Counted from the stretch's first letter, positions 17,072-27,251 are shown. The stretch is DNA of 64,000 nt from Algorimicrobium echini (GCF_900115185.1 NZ_FOVN01000003.1:24511-88510), one strand, 5' to 3'. A program made the numbers and translations. The notes: generated by a model from the letters alone, not told the origin.

Positions 17072-17812
17072 CTACTCCCTAATTTTCTTTCTACGCAATT
17101 CGAAATTTTGACCCAAATACACTTTACGAACCATATCGTCGTTAGCCAATTCTTCTGGTTCACCAGCTTTCAAAATACTACCTTCAAACATTAGATACGT
17201 TCTATCCGTAATGGCTAATGTTTCCTGTACGTTATGGTCGGTAATAAGAATACCAATGTTCTTTTTGGTTAACTGTGCTACTATACGCTGTATATCCTCA
17301 ACGGCTACAGGGTCTACTCCGGCAAAGGGTTCGTCTAGAAGGATAAAATTAGGGTCGGTTGCTAGAGCGCGTGCAATTTCTGTACGACGACGTTCACCAC
17401 CTGATAACAAATCGCCTCGGCTTTTTCGGATATGCCCTAAGCTAAACTCATCAATAAGCGACTCCATTTTATGTTGTTGCTCTTTCTTGCTTAACTTGGT
17501 AAGTTGTAAGACACTTAAAATATTATCTTCTATACTTAATTTTCTAAAAACAGAAGCTTCCTGCGCTAAATAGCCAATACCATTTTGAGCCCTTTTATAC
17601 ATAGGGTATTTGGTAATATTGGTGTTTTCTAGGTGAATGCTGCCACCATTGGGTTTAATCAATCCCACAATCATGTAAAATGAAGTGGTTTTACCAGCAC
17701 CATTAGGCCCTAAAAGACCAACAATTTCCCCTTGATTTACTTCTAAAGATACATCCTTAACGACTTTTCGGCCGCTATAGGACTTCATTAAATGCTCTGC
17801 TTTTAATTTCAT
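17072..17812 (-). CDS. lptB: LPS export ABC transporter ATP-binding protein LptB
   Basis: This 246-residue ATPase powers extraction of lipopolysaccharide from the inner membrane with LptF/LptG. The Walker A is GPNGAGKT (35-42), the Q-loop is [12 protein letters not shown] (from about 80), the signature is LLSGGERRR (134-142), the Walker B is ILLDEP with Glu160, and the switch is [18 protein letters not shown] and [16 protein letters not shown] are characteristic of LptB rather than other ABC ATPases. It lies 96 bases downstream of tatC on the same strand, behind kdsD, an LPS-precursor gene. That makes a coherent envelope-biogenesis operon. Confidence 0.95.
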   Translation of the reverse strand: MKLKAEHLMKSYSGRKVVKDVSLEVNQGEIVGLLGPNGAGKTTSFYMIVGLIKPNGGSIHLENTNITKYPMYKRAQNGIGYLAQEASVFRKLSIEDNILSVLQLTKLSKKEQQHKMESLIDEFSLGHIRKSRGDLLSGGERRRTEIARALATDPNFILLDEPFAGVDPVAVEDIQRIVAQLTKKNIGILITDHNVQETLAITDRTYLMFEGSILKAGEPEELANDDMVRKVYLGQNFELRRKKIRE

Positions 17813-17908
17813 AGGTTTATACTCTAGGCTAAAATAGTAAAATCGTGGCGAGAATTTTATGTTTCTAATTTAATTTAAATAAAGTTTAACGCCTTTTAAG
17901 TTTAAAAA

Positions 17909-18742
17909 TTACGGTTTTTTCAAATTCTTTTTTGCTTGTTTCGCTTGATTTCTAACAACTATTTTAGAAATATAAATACTTATTTGATACAGTATTAATA
18001 TTGGAATAGCTACTATAACTTGACTCGCAATATCTGGAGGTGTAATAATAGCTGAAATAATTAGCACAATAACCAAAGCAAACTTGCGGTATTTTTTTAG
18101 TATTTGTGGTGTTACCAATCCTATTTTAGTTAAAAAATAAATAACAATTGGTAATTCAAATACCAATCCAGAAGCTAATGATGACGATCTAACAAGTGCG
18201 ATGTAGGAACTCAAATCTATTTCATTAGAAATTTCGCTACTGACATTATAGGTTCCTAAAAAGTTAATGGATAAAGGGGTTACAATATAGTAGCCAAATA
18301 GGACACCAATGAAAAATAATAAGGATGTAATAATGATGAAACCACGAGAATGTTTGCGTTCATTTGGGTTTAAACCTGGACTTATAAACTTCCAAAATTG
18401 ATAGACCACATACGGAAAAGCAATTATTAATCCGGCATAAATGGAGGTCCAAATATGTGCAGAAAACTGTCCTGCCATAGTCCGGTTTTGAATTCTAAAA
18501 GGAAACTCCTCCAAACAAAACGTTGTGTCTACACCTATAAACTGTGATGCCTGACATAACCATTGATAGGTAGGAAAAGTCATGCGTTTTGGACCAAAAA
18601 TAATGGTTTCAAAAATAAAATTAGACATTAAAAAAGCAAGTGTTCCAGCTATTAAGACTGCCACAGTTGCCCGAATTAAATGCCATCTTAAATCTTCCAG
18701 ATGGTCTAGAAACGACATGTCATTGATGCTCTTCTTTGCCAT
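17909..18742 (-). CDS. tatC: Sec-independent (twin-arginine) translocase subunit TatC
   Basis: The 277-residue inner-membrane protein is the signal-recognition core of the Tat pathway, which exports folded, often cofactor-loaded proteins. The N-terminal motif FLDHLEDLRWHLIR (about 11-24) is the TatC signature for twin-arginine binding. Later it has FPYVVYQFWKFISPGLNPNERK in the first cytoplasmic loop, and six membrane spans. A cysteine-containing periplasmic insertion (about 62-85) enlarges the first periplasmic loop, as in other Bacteroidota. Its ATG shares one base with the stop of kdsD (TAATG), so the genes are translationally coupled. No tatA or tatB gene is visible nearby. Confidence 0.94.
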   Translation of the reverse strand: MAKKSINDMSFLDHLEDLRWHLIRATVAVLIAGTLAFLMSNFIFETIIFGPKRMTFPTYQWLCQASQFIGVDTTFCLEEFPFRIQNRTMAGQFSAHIWTSIYAGLIIAFPYVVYQFWKFISPGLNPNERKHSRGFIIITSLLFFIGVLFGYYIVTPLSINFLGTYNVSSEISNEIDLSSYIALVRSSSLASGLVFELPIVIYFLTKIGLVTPQILKKYRKFALVIVLIISAIITPPDIASQVIVAIPILILYQISIYISKIVVRNQAKQAKKNLKKP

Positions 18743-19707
18743 TATATAATACCTTCTTTAATGAGGTCATGAATATGAACCACACCAGCATATTGCCCAT
18801 TTTTTTCAACTAGTAGCTGGGTAATTCCGTTAGACTCCATGAGTTCTTTAGCATCGACAGCCATGGCATTGGCATCTATACATTTTGGGTTTGCACCCAT
18901 GATATCTTTTGCCGTGAAATGACTAAAATCGTTTGATTTTGTCAACATACGCCTTAAATCGCCATCCGTTATGATTCCAACAACTTGATTATTTTCTACA
19001 ACTGCTGTAACGCCCAACATTTTTTCGGAAATTTCAATGATTACCTCTTTAATATTGGTGTTTGGATTAACTTGTGGTTTTTCATTTACATCACTCATAT
19101 CACTTACCCGTAAATACAATTTTTTGCCTAATGCGCCACCTGGATGGTATTTAGCAAAATCATTACTTGTAAAACCACGAAGCTCTAATAAGCAAACTGC
19201 TAATGCATCACCCATAACTAATTGGGCTGTTGTACTTGTAGTTGGTGCCAAATTATTAGGGCAGGCTTCTTTTTCAACAAAAGTATTGAGTAGGTAATCT
19301 GAATTTTTTCCTAAAAATGAATCGCGATTACCCGTAATAGCAATCATTTTATTTTTAGCTCGTTTAATTAATGGAACAAGTACTTTAATTTCAGGCGTGT
19401 TACCACTTTTAGAAATGCAAATAACGACATCTTCTTTAAGAATTAAACCTAAATCGCCATGGATGGCATCGGCTGCGTGCATAAAAACAGCAGGTGTTCC
19501 AGTGGAATTTAAGGTTGCCACAATTTTAGTTGCAATAATGGCACTTTTACCAATTCCTGTAATAATTACACGGCCTTTGGAATTAAATATGCAGGTAACT
19601 GCATCCGAAAAATTGGTGTCTAACAAAGCGGAAAGGTTAGCAATGGCCTGACTTTCCATGTCAATTGTCTGTTTAGCAGTCTGTAAGATTGTATTTTGAG
19701 TTTTCAA
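18742..19707 (-). CDS. kdsD: D-arabinose 5-phosphate isomerase (KpsF/GutQ family)
   Basis: This 321-residue protein converts ribulose 5-phosphate to arabinose 5-phosphate, the first step to the LPS core sugar Kdo. A SIS sugar-isomerase domain (about 30-180) contains VIITGIGKSAIIATKIVATL, FMHAADAIHGDLGLI and ICISKSGNTPEIKVLVP. Two CBS domains follow (about 205-320). The length and order match KdsD/KpsF. It starts a three-gene operon with tatC and lptB; the pairing with lptB supports the LPS role. It diverges from recQ, with a TAGCTTTG box upstream on its strand at 19802-19809. Confidence 0.92.
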   Translation of the reverse strand: MKTQNTILQTAKQTIDMESQAIANLSALLDTNFSDAVTCIFNSKGRVIITGIGKSAIIATKIVATLNSTGTPAVFMHAADAIHGDLGLILKEDVVICISKSGNTPEIKVLVPLIKRAKNKMIAITGNRDSFLGKNSDYLLNTFVEKEACPNNLAPTTSTTAQLVMGDALAVCLLELRGFTSNDFAKYHPGGALGKKLYLRVSDMSDVNEKPQVNPNTNIKEVIIEISEKMLGVTAVVENNQVVGIITDGDLRRMLTKSNDFSHFTAKDIMGANPKCIDANAMAVDAKELMESNGITQLLVEKNGQYAGVVHIHDLIKEGII

Positions 19708-19801
19708 AATTTATTATTTTTTTGGGTTGATGCTTTTAAAGATTTTATTATCTTTAAAGTTATTCAAACTAAATAATTAATTTGTTGGTTTTTGAATGTT
19801 G

Positions 19802-19809
19802 CAAAGCTA
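19802..19809 (-). promoter_or_regulatory. Putative -7 box of the kdsD-tatC-lptB operon
   Basis: Read on the minus strand this is TAGCTTTG, an exact match to TAnnTTTG, about 95 bases upstream of the kdsD start. No convincing -33 TTG is seen at the usual spacing, so the call rests on the single box and its position. Confidence 0.3.
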
Positions 19810-19915
19810 ACAAAAATAATTATGAGAGTTCTGTAAATGCACTCGTAATTAATTAATAGCAAAATTCAATACAGTGCGTTTTAAATGAGGGAAAATAAAA
19901 TTTTAAAAACGATAC

Positions 19916-22117
19916 ATGTCTGTAAATGAAAAAGACTTGCATGCTGCTTTAAAAACCTATTTTGGTTTTAATGCTTTTAAAGGTCTGCAAGAACCAGTAG
20001 TAAAAAGTATTTTATCGGGAAAAGATACATTTGTCATTATGCCAACAGGTGGTGGAAAATCGTTATGTTACCAGTTGCCAGCGTTGATGCAAGAAGGGAC
20101 CGCTATAGTCGTTTCACCTTTAATTGCTTTAATGAAAAATCAAGTTGATGCCATTCGTGGGGTTTCTGATCATCATGGCGTTGCTCATGTGTTAAATTCA
20201 TCTTTGAATAAAACCGAGATTAAACAAGTTAAACACGATATCACATCCGGAATAACCAAATTGCTTTATGTGGCTCCGGAATCGCTTACCAAAGAAGAAA
20301 ACGTGGAGTTTTTACGTTCGGTAAAAATTTCATTTATGGCTGTAGATGAGGCTCATTGTATAAGTGAATGGGGTCATGATTTCCGACCAGAATACCGAAA
20401 TTTAAAAAGTATTATTGAACGGATTGGTGATGACATTCCTATTATTGGTCTCACCGCTACAGCAACCCCTAAAGTACAAGAGGATATTCTTAAAAATTTA
20501 GGTATTCATGATGCGGTAACATTTCAAGCATCCTTTAACAGACCCAATTTATATTACGAAGTCCGCCCGAAAACCAAAAATGTGGATGCCGATATTATTC
20601 GCTTCGTTAAGAAGTATGAAGGGAAATCTGGAATAGTTTATTGTTTGAGTCGTAAACGCGTTGAAGAATTGGCACAGACACTTCAAGTGAATGGTATAAA
20701 AGCTGTTCCTTATCATGCTGGGTTGGACGCCAAAACGCGTGCTAGCCACCAAGATATGTTTTTAATGGAAGATGCTGATGTTGTGGTTGCTACTATTGCC
20801 TTTGGAATGGGAATTGACAAACCAGATGTCCGGTTTGTAATACATCATGATATTCCTAAAAGTATTGAAAGTTATTATCAAGAAACTGGACGTGCTGGGC
20901 GTGATGGTGGAGAAGGGCACTGTTTGGCCTTTTATGCCTACAAAGACATTGAGAAACTAGAAAAGTTTATGTCAGGTAAACCTGTTGCCGAACAGGAAAT
21001 TGGACATGCTTTACTTCAAGAAGTCGTAGCCTATGCTGAAACATCTATTTCTAGGCGAAAATTTATTCTTCATTATTTTGGGGAAGAATTTGATTCAGAA
21101 ACGGGTGAAGGTGCTGATATGGACGATAATATGCGCCACCCGAAGAAACAACACGAAGCACAAAAAAACGTATTGCTTTTATTAGAAACGGTTTCTAAAA
21201 CGAATGAGAAATATAAATCTAAAGATTTAGTTCAAGTTATCATAGGTAAAGAAAATGCTTTGATAAAGTCCCATAAAACCAACGAACAACCGTTTTTTGG
21301 GCTTGGTAAATCTGAAACTGATAAATACTGGATGGCTTTAACGCGTCAAGTTTTAGTTGCTGGTTACCTTAAAAAAGATATTGAAACTTATGGCGTTATA
21401 AAACTGACACCAGCTGGTTTGGCGTATATGAAGCATCCAGAATCTTTTATGATGACGGAAGACCATTTGTTTAATTCAGAAGTTGATGACGCTATTGTTA
21501 CCGCATCCAAAGGCGGCAATGCGGTTGCTGATGTTGCTCTGATGAATATGCTTAAAGATTTACGCAAACGTAACGCAAAACGATTGGGTGTTCCCCCTTT
21601 TGTAATTTTCCAAGACCCTTCATTAGAAGATATGGCTTTGAAATATCCTATAACAATTGAAGAAATGGGACATGTACATGGTGTTGGTGAAGGAAAAGCT
21701 AAAAAATACGGTAAAGATTTTGTGGAATTAATAGCCAAATATGTAGCTGAAAACGATATTGTTCGTCCCGACGATATGATTGTTAAGTCTACAGGAACAA
21801 ATTCTGCGCTTAAACTTTATATCATTCAAAACATAGATAGAAAACTGCCTTTAGATGACATTGCCTCTGCCAAGGGGATGTCCATGAGCGATTTTATAAA
21901 GGAAATGGAGGCTATTGTTTATTCTGGTACCAAATTGAATATTAATTACTGGATTCAAGATATTTTAGACGAAGATCAGCAGGAAGAAATTCATGATTAC
22001 TTTATGGAATCGGATACTGATAAAATAGACGTGGCAATTGATGAGTTTGATGGTGATTATGACGATGAAGAGTTGCGTTTATACCGTATTAAGTTTATTA
22101 GTGAGGTAGCGAATTAG
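19916..22117 (+). CDS. recQ: ATP-dependent DNA helicase RecQ
   Basis: The 733-residue protein is a 3'-5' superfamily 2 helicase for recombination and fork repair. Walker A is MPTGGGKS (42-49), the DEAH box is at 144-147 followed by the RecQ aromatic-rich loop [16 protein letters not shown], and motif VI is [10 protein letters not shown]. An RQC winged-helix region spans about 400-520 and an HRDC domain about 540-625 ([20 protein letters not shown]). The zinc-binding cysteines usual between the helicase and winged-helix parts are missing: the first is Ser379 in [16 protein letters not shown] and the later ones are replaced by acidic residues. The C-terminal 90 residues are acidic. The rest is standard, so helicase function is expected. 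Confidence 0.93.
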   Translation: MSVNEKDLHAALKTYFGFNAFKGLQEPVVKSILSGKDTFVIMPTGGGKSLCYQLPALMQEGTAIVVSPLIALMKNQVDAIRGVSDHHGVAHVLNSSLNKTEIKQVKHDITSGITKLLYVAPESLTKEENVEFLRSVKISFMAVDEAHCISEWGHDFRPEYRNLKSIIERIGDDIPIIGLTATATPKVQEDILKNLGIHDAVTFQASFNRPNLYYEVRPKTKNVDADIIRFVKKYEGKSGIVYCLSRKRVEELAQTLQVNGIKAVPYHAGLDAKTRASHQDMFLMEDADVVVATIAFGMGIDKPDVRFVIHHDIPKSIESYYQETGRAGRDGGEGHCLAFYAYKDIEKLEKFMSGKPVAEQEIGHALLQEVVAYAETSISRRKFILHYFGEEFDSETGEGADMDDNMRHPKKQHEAQKNVLLLLETVSKTNEKYKSKDLVQVIIGKENALIKSHKTNEQPFFGLGKSETDKYWMALTRQVLVAGYLKKDIETYGVIKLTPAGLAYMKHPESFMMTEDHLFNSEVDDAIVTASKGGNAVADVALMNMLKDLRKRNAKRLGVPPFVIFQDPSLEDMALKYPITIEEMGHVHGVGEGKAKKYGKDFVELIAKYVAENDIVRPDDMIVKSTGTNSALKLYIIQNIDRKLPLDDIASAKGMSMSDFIKEMEAIVYSGTKLNINYWIQDILDEDQQEEIHDYFMESDTDKIDVAIDEFDGDYDDEELRLYRIKFISEVAN

Positions 22118-22169
22118 TGTTCAGTTTTTAAATTACTAAATCGGAATTCGGTAATTTCAAATCATTCCG

Positions 22170-22177
22170 TATCTTTG
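22170..22177 (+). promoter_or_regulatory. Putative -7 promoter box TATCTTTG
   Basis: TATCTTTG matches TAnnTTTG exactly and lies 22 bases before the ATG of the cyclophilin-FKBP gene at 22200. This gives it a promoter independent of recQ. The -33 position has only a weak TTCG. Confidence 0.5.
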
Positions 22178-22199
22178 CGGCTCATTAAAAAAATATACC

Positions 22200-23132
22200 A
22201 TGCAAGACGGATTGTACGCAAAATTTCATACCAGTAAAGGGGACATATTAGTCGCTTTAGAATATAAAAAAACGCCAGGAACTGTAGGTAACTTTGTTGC
22301 TTTAGCTGAAGGTAATTTAGAGAATTCGGCAAAAAAACAAGGGAGTCCCTATTATGATGGGTTAAAATTTCACCGTGTTATTCCCGATTTTATGATACAA
22401 GGTGGTTGTCCGCAAGGCACTGGAACAGGAAATCCGGGTTATAAATTTGATGACGAATTTCACCCAGATTTAAAACATGATGCTCCAGGAATTTTATCTA
22501 TGGCTAATGCAGGACCAGGTACTAATGGAAGTCAGTTTTTTATTACACATGTAGAAACACCTTGGTTAGATGGTAATCATACCGTTTTTGGAAAGGTTCA
22601 AGAAGGTCAGGATGTTGTAGATTCTATTGCGCAAGGTGATATCCTTGAAACATTAGAAATTATCCGAGTAGGCGCAGATGCTGAAAACTTTAATGCTGTT
22701 GAAGCATTCCGAACTTTTGAAGGGTCCCGTGAGAAACGATTAGCTGAAGAAAAAGCTGCTGCCGAAGCAGAGCTTGATAAATTAGCCGCTGGTTTTGAAA
22801 AAACAGAAAGTGGTTTACGGTATCAAATTCTTCAAAAAGGAACCGGAGCCCAAGCTCAAAAAGGCCAGAAGGTTTCGGTACATTATAAAGGACAATTAGC
22901 CGATGGAACTGTTTTCGATTCATCCTACAAGCGTAAAGAACCTTTAGAATTTCAAGTAGGCGTTGGTCAAGTAATAGCTGGTTGGGATGAAGGTATTTGC
23001 TTATTGCAAGTAGGTGATAAAGCCCGATTGGTTATACCAAGTCATTTAGGTTACGGCGCACGTGGTGCAGGAGGTGTGATTCCTGGAGATGCGACTTTAA
23101 TTTTTGATGTCGAACTGGTTAATGTTTTATAA
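22200..23132 (+). CDS. Peptidylprolyl isomerase, cyclophilin-FKBP fusion (cytoplasmic)
   Basis: A 310-residue protein with two proline isomerase domains. The N-terminal cyclophilin (about 5-165) has [36 protein letters not shown] and [15 protein letters not shown], which carry the active-site Arg, Phe and Gln positions. After an alpha-helical linker (about 170-200), a C-terminal FKBP domain (about 215-310) has [36 protein letters not shown] and [15 protein letters not shown]. There is no signal peptide, so it folds proteins in the cytoplasm. A lipoprotein paralogue with the same domain order is at 58748-59905. A strong terminator follows. Confidence 0.93.
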   Translation: MQDGLYAKFHTSKGDILVALEYKKTPGTVGNFVALAEGNLENSAKKQGSPYYDGLKFHRVIPDFMIQGGCPQGTGTGNPGYKFDDEFHPDLKHDAPGILSMANAGPGTNGSQFFITHVETPWLDGNHTVFGKVQEGQDVVDSIAQGDILETLEIIRVGADAENFNAVEAFRTFEGSREKRLAEEKAAAEAELDKLAAGFEKTESGLRYQILQKGTGAQAQKGQKVSVHYKGQLADGTVFDSSYKRKEPLEFQVGVGQVIAGWDEGICLLQVGDKARLVIPSHLGYGARGAGGVIPGDATLIFDVELVNVL

Positions 23133-23172
23133 TTTTAAAAAGAAATCTATTTGTCTGTGTAACAAATAGTGA

Positions 23173-23208
23173 AAAAAACGTCTCATTTTGTATGGGACGT
23201 TTTTTTTT
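23173..23208 (+). terminator. Rho-independent terminator after the cyclophilin-FKBP gene
   Basis: ACGTCTCAT and ATGGGACGT pair (one G-T wobble) around a TTTGT loop, with an A-tract before and a run of nine T after. It ends the PPIase transcript 40 bases past the stop codon. Confidence 0.9.
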
Positions 23209-23253
23209 GCTAAATTTTCAATAATCATTTAATCATTCAACATATTTTATTCC

Positions 23254-23952
23254 ATGAAGTTAAAATTCGCATACCTGTTCGTGTTTACTCTTTTTTTAGT
23301 GTTTAGCTGTTCCAATAGCATAACGTATACAGAAGCTATTAAAGCAGAAACTTCAGGACGTTATTTATACCATCCTGATGCTATAATTGATGTTTTTTAT
23401 GAAGAGGATAATTTATATTTAAACTGGAGAGGCGCTCAAATAAAGCCCGTTGCACTGGATGAGAAAACCTTTTTTGTTCCTGATATGTATCAGAAATTAC
23501 GATTTGTTCAGCATCCAGAAACCCAAAAAATGTATTTAGCTATTATTCCAGAAAATGAAAAAGACGCTCTAACCTATGCTTATGTTAAAGTGTCCGACAC
23601 ATTTAATACGCCCTCTATGCATTTAGAGAATAAGAATTATAAGGCAGCACTTCAGGGGTTTGAAGCTATTAAAGCGCAAGATTCTACCTCGGAATTACTA
23701 AACGAACGTGCCTTTAATAGTATGGGTTATGAGTTAATGAGAAACAAAGACTATCAAGATGCCATAGCCGTTTTTAAAATAAATACCGTGTTACATCCGG
23801 AAAGTGATAACGCTTTTGATAGTTTGGCAGAAGGTTATTTAAATCAAGGTGATAGTTTATTAGCATGGACCAATTTTAAAAAGGCTTTACAATTAAATCC
23901 TAGTAATCGGCGTGCTAAAAAATTCATTCAAGCTTATCATATTGAAGAGTAA
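23254..23952 (+). CDS. Lipoprotein with C-terminal TPR repeats
   Basis: This 232-residue protein has a lipoprotein signal peptide with lipobox LVFSC (Cys19). The first half (about 25-125) is a beta-rich domain with no family I recognise. The second half (about 125-230) contains tetratricopeptide-like helices: YKAALQGFEAIKAQD, FNSMGYELMRNKDYQDAIAVFKINTVLHP and DSLAEGYLNQGDSLLAWTNFKKALQLNP. The latter two are clear TPR units and suggest a scaffolding role. Similar TPR tails occur on Bacteroidota serine hydrolases, but no hydrolase motif is visible here. The gene ends exactly where the converging redoxin gene ends. Confidence 0.7.
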   Translation: MKLKFAYLFVFTLFLVFSCSNSITYTEAIKAETSGRYLYHPDAIIDVFYEEDNLYLNWRGAQIKPVALDEKTFFVPDMYQKLRFVQHPETQKMYLAIIPENEKDALTYAYVKVSDTFNTPSMHLENKNYKAALQGFEAIKAQDSTSELLNERAFNSMGYELMRNKDYQDAIAVFKINTVLHPESDNAFDSLAEGYLNQGDSLLAWTNFKKALQLNPSNRRAKKFIQAYHIEE

Positions 23953-24513
23953 TTAAGACACTTTCCATTTGATATTACAGCCTATACTTGGTTTTTGCTC
24001 TTGCTTATTTTCTGTATTAGCAAGCACACAATCTAAAGCATGACGTAAATCAGAACCTGTAACTGGTATATCATTTCCAGGACGTGAATCGTCCAGTTGA
24101 CCACGGTAAGTTAATAATAAATCCTTATCAAACACATAAAAATCTGGTGTACAAGCTGCCTGATAGGCTTTAGCTACTTCTTGTGTTTGATCGTATAAAT
24201 AAGGAAAAATATAGCCTTCTTCAATAGCATTCTGTGCCATTTTATCTGGTGAATCTTGTGGATATTTCTCCACATCATTACTAGAAATAGCTATAAAATT
24301 TACACCTTTACTGGTGTATGCTTTTGCCATTTTTACAAGTTCAGCGTTTACGTGTTTTACAAACGGACAGTGGTTGCAAATAAACATAATTACCGTGGCA
24401 TGTAGTCCTTTAGCACTATCTAAACTAACCATGTCTTGAGAAACGGTATCTTTTAAGTTGAAATTTTTAGCTTTGCTACCTAATGGAAGCATATTTGATG
24501 CTGTTTGAGCCAT
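23953..24513 (-). CDS. Thioredoxin-fold redoxin (AhpC/TSA-like)
   Basis: A 186-residue protein with a peroxiredoxin/redoxin-type thioredoxin fold. The sequence FICNHCPFVKHVNAELVKMA (about 44-63) places a single cysteine in NHCPF where thioredoxins have CxxC. This family (DUF899-like/thioredoxin, KpsC-type labels vary) typically shows GVNFIAISSNDVEKYPQDSP and ACTPDFYVFDKD, the cis-Pro loop, as here. No signal peptide is present. It could be a one-Cys peroxide- or thiol-handling protein; the substrate is unknown. It converges tail to tail with the TPR lipoprotein gene without an intervening terminator. Confidence 0.75.
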   Translation of the reverse strand: MAQTASNMLPLGSKAKNFNLKDTVSQDMVSLDSAKGLHATVIMFICNHCPFVKHVNAELVKMAKAYTSKGVNFIAISSNDVEKYPQDSPDKMAQNAIEEGYIFPYLYDQTQEVAKAYQAACTPDFYVFDKDLLLTYRGQLDDSRPGNDIPVTGSDLRHALDCVLANTENKQEQKPSIGCNIKWKVS

Positions 24514-24708
24514 AATTCTAAACTAATTTTAGTGAGATAAAGTTACATAATATTTGATTTATGCCCAATTTGTTTTCTCTCTTAATAAAAACAAACCGTG
24601 TTAGTGCCTGGTGTTTTTTTTGAATTTATAGACAATTGATTTGCTAAATTAAATTTTTACTATCATATTACCACTTTAAAAAGCCAACTAACTAACGCCA
24701 ATCTATTC

Positions 24709-25623
24709 ATGCAAGAGCTTGACCAAGTTCAAATTCATTTTGACACCAATAATTTATGGCTTCTTAATATAGCCCTTGCAATTGTTATGTTTGGTGTGGC
24801 CTTGGGAATCTCACTTCGTGATTTTAAAGCATTAATGCAAACACCAAAAGTGGTTTTGATTGGATTATTATCGCAATTTGTTTTCTTACCACTTTTAACT
24901 TTTGGTTTTATACTTGTTCTAAACCCACAACCAAGCATTGCTTTGGGTATGATGATGGTGGCTGCCTGTCCTGGTGGTAATATATCTAACTTCATGACCC
25001 ATTTGGCAGGAGGTAATACAGCGCTTTCGGTAAGTTTAACAGCCTTTTCTACGTTTATTGCCATTATCATGACACCTTTTAATTTTGAGTTTTATGGTAA
25101 TTTGTATCAACCAACGGCAGCCTTACTACAGGATGTTTCTTTAAACCCATTTGATATGGTCCAAATCGTGTTGCTCATATTAGGGATTCCGTTACTTTGT
25201 GGTATGTTTGTGCGTTATAAATTCCCTAAAATAGCTATTCGTTTGGCATCTTGGTTAAAGCCATTTTCTATTTTGGTATTTGTTGGGATTGTTATAATTG
25301 CACTTATAAATAATTTAGCTGTTTTTTCTGAATATATACACCACGTATTATTACTTGGTATTAGCCATAACCTTCTTGCTTTTTTATTAGGTTTTTTAAT
25401 TGCTCGGGTTTTTAAATTATCTTTTGAAAACCAGAAAACGCTAACTATAGAAACCGGTATTCAAAATTCAGGAATTGGACTTTTATTAATTTTTACATTC
25501 TTTAACGGGTTAGGTGGCATGGCTATTATGGCCGCTTTTTGGGGAGTTTGGCATATTGTTTCCGGCATGTTGTTGTCTTATTTTTGGTCCTCTAAATTGC
25601 AAACTAAAACTCAAACCGTTTGA
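24709..25623 (+). CDS. Bile acid:sodium symporter family transporter (SBF-like)
   Basis: The 304-residue protein has about nine to ten membrane spans and family hallmarks: IVMFGVALGISLRDF near residue 25-40, AACPGGNISNFMTHLAGGNTALSV (about 85-108), and the second crossover ETGIQNSGIGLLLIFTFF (about 245-262). These are the sodium-binding crossover regions of the BASS family. Bacterial members move sulfonates, pantoate or organic anions, so bile acid is a family name only. It overlaps the downstream acyltransferase gene by four bases, pointing to a two-gene operon. Its substrate cannot be assigned. Confidence 0.85.
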   Translation: MQELDQVQIHFDTNNLWLLNIALAIVMFGVALGISLRDFKALMQTPKVVLIGLLSQFVFLPLLTFGFILVLNPQPSIALGMMMVAACPGGNISNFMTHLAGGNTALSVSLTAFSTFIAIIMTPFNFEFYGNLYQPTAALLQDVSLNPFDMVQIVLLILGIPLLCGMFVRYKFPKIAIRLASWLKPFSILVFVGIVIIALINNLAVFSEYIHHVLLLGISHNLLAFLLGFLIARVFKLSFENQKTLTIETGIQNSGIGLLLIFTFFNGLGGMAIMAAFWGVWHIVSGMLLSYFWSSKLQTKTQTV

Positions 25624-26651
25624 AAACGCTCTGGTTACATAGTGTCCGATGGTATATTAAAATAGGCTTATTTTTTTATTACAGACGAATTCATGTTAAA
25701 AAAACCATATGCATACCGAAAAAAGGGCCCTTACTTTTTGTGTCTAACCATAATAACGCGCTTATAGATGCCTTGCTTATTGCTACGCAGTCTGGACGTT
25801 TTTCCTATTTTTTAACGCGCGCCAGTGTTTTTAAAAAACCTCTAGTAAATGCGCTTTTACGGAGTTTAAATATGTTGCCTGTATATAGAATACGTGATGG
25901 TTGGAATACCGTATCTCATAATACTGCTATTTTTGAAAGCTGTAGTGTTTGTTTGTCAGCAGGTGAAGCTGTGGCTCTTTTTCCAGAAGGCAATCATCAT
26001 ATTAACAGAACAGTTAGACCATTAAGTAAGGGTTTCACTAGAATTGTTTTTGAAACCATGTCACGATTTCCTTCAACTAATTTAAAACTCATTCCCATAG
26101 GTTTAAATTATGAACAAGCTGATGCGTTTGCTGATAGTGTTACACTTTGTTTTGGTAAAGCACTTTTAGCTACTGATTATTTAGGACTTGACCAAGCAGT
26201 AGAAGCGCGTCGCTTAAAAAATGATGTTTGGCAAGCTATAACCCAACTAACAACTCATATTCCCGTTGATGCCTATCAAGAATCTTTGCAAAAGTTACAT
26301 GGGCTTGGTGCTGATTTTCTGAATCCTGAAGCTGTTAATTCCTGTATAAATTCTGATTTTCAAAGCTGTTCATTTAATCGAATACCACAACCCCAAAAAC
26401 TGAAAGCATTTTTTAAGTTTTTTATGATTGTTTTGTTGATTGGGCCCTATGTAATATGGAAATTTTTGGCAGAGCCTAAAATTAAGGAAGTTGAGTTTGT
26501 TGCCACCTTTCGGTTTGGTTTGGCAATTAGTTTGGTGCCATTATGGCTACTAGGTATCTTGATATTTTTAATGGTAGGTTTCGGCATACAAATAGCATTG
26601 GTTTATTTGGTCCTGACCTTATTGGTAACGCTATTGGCTGTTAAATTATAG
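25620..26651 (+). CDS. 1-acyl-glycerol-3-phosphate acyltransferase-like protein (PlsC domain), TTG start
   Basis: A 343-residue membrane-associated acyltransferase. The PlsC catalytic motif H-x4-D is SNHNNALIDALLI (about 41-53), the substrate motif is ALFPEGNHH (about 119-127), and the third motif is LIPIGLNYE. Two C-terminal hydrophobic segments (about 262-280 and 295-340) anchor it in the inner membrane. It would acylate lysophosphatidate or a related lipid. The start is TTG within the TTGA overlap with the transporter stop; the first downstream ATG would remove the catalytic H-x4-D. The gene ends at a bidirectional terminator shared with the converging DUF3276 gene. Confidence 0.85.
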   Translation: MKTLWLHSVRWYIKIGLFFYYRRIHVKKTICIPKKGPLLFVSNHNNALIDALLIATQSGRFSYFLTRASVFKKPLVNALLRSLNMLPVYRIRDGWNTVSHNTAIFESCSVCLSAGEAVALFPEGNHHINRTVRPLSKGFTRIVFETMSRFPSTNLKLIPIGLNYEQADAFADSVTLCFGKALLATDYLGLDQAVEARRLKNDVWQAITQLTTHIPVDAYQESLQKLHGLGADFLNPEAVNSCINSDFQSCSFNRIPQPQKLKAFFKFFMIVLLIGPYVIWKFLAEPKIKEVEFVATFRFGLAISLVPLWLLGILIFLMVGFGIQIALVYLVLTLLVTLLAVKL

Positions 26652-26658
26652 GTATAAA

Positions 26659-26686
26659 AAAAGCCACTATAAAAGGTGGCTTTATT
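26659..26686. terminator. Bidirectional terminator between converging genes
   Basis: AAGCCAC (26661-26667) pairs with GTGGCTT (26676-26682) around an 8-base loop, with A-rich and T-rich flanks on both sides. It serves the acyltransferase gene on the plus strand and the DUF3276 gene on the minus strand. Confidence 0.8.
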
Positions 26687-26705
26687 ATGAGGTTTTATAG
26701 GATGT

Positions 26706-27098
26706 TTAAATATCATCAAAATCAATATCTGTAAAACGTTCTGCGGATTTAGACGTTTCATCAGAAACCGCTGATTCTCCTGTATATTCTTCTTTCTTAA
26801 AATCTTTTTGGTGACGTTCACTGATAACTTCATCCCCTTTTTCGTTAATGATGTAATCAGTCATTTCTTTAAGAATGGTATTGAATTCTGAAAAATCTTC
26901 CTTGTATAAGTAAATTTTATGTTTTTTGTAGTGGTAAGAGCCGTCATCATTTGTGAATTTTTTGCTCTCGGTAATGGTTAAGTAATAATCTCCTGCTTTT
27001 GTAGATCTGACATCAAAAAAATACGTTCGTCTTCCGGCTCGTAATACTTTTGAGAAAATCTCTTCTTTCTCCATCATTCCGTTATTATCCATAATCAT
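26706..27098 (-). CDS. PUR-alpha-like nucleic-acid-binding protein (DUF3276)
   Basis: A 130-residue protein of the DUF3276 family, the bacterial PUR-domain group related to eukaryotic Pur-alpha and Borrelia BpuR, which binds single-stranded nucleic acid. The PUR repeat is visible: EIFSKVLRAGRRTYFFDVRSTKAGDYYLTITESKK (about 13-47), then HYKKHKIYLYKEDFSEF (about 56-72). The C-terminal 45 residues are acidic and disordered. Several Met codons lie at the start (residues 1, 3, 8, 9), so the exact start is uncertain. It is presumed cytoplasmic and possibly an RNA-binding regulator; no target can be inferred here. Confidence 0.85.
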   Translation of the reverse strand: MIMDNNGMMEKEEIFSKVLRAGRRTYFFDVRSTKAGDYYLTITESKKFTNDDGSYHYKKHKIYLYKEDFSEFNTILKEMTDYIINEKGDEVISERHQKDFKKEEYTGESAVSDETSKSAERFTDIDFDDI

Positions 27099-27251
27099 AT
27101 ATATTATAAAAACATAAATTATAAGTTCCTCAAAAATCTAAAAAAATCAGATACCAACCAACAAATTATGAATTTTCTTTTAGCTATCTCGTTAAAACCT
27201 GTTTAAGTTGTTAAAAATGAAATCATTAAATAGGTTGTATTTTTATCAAAC

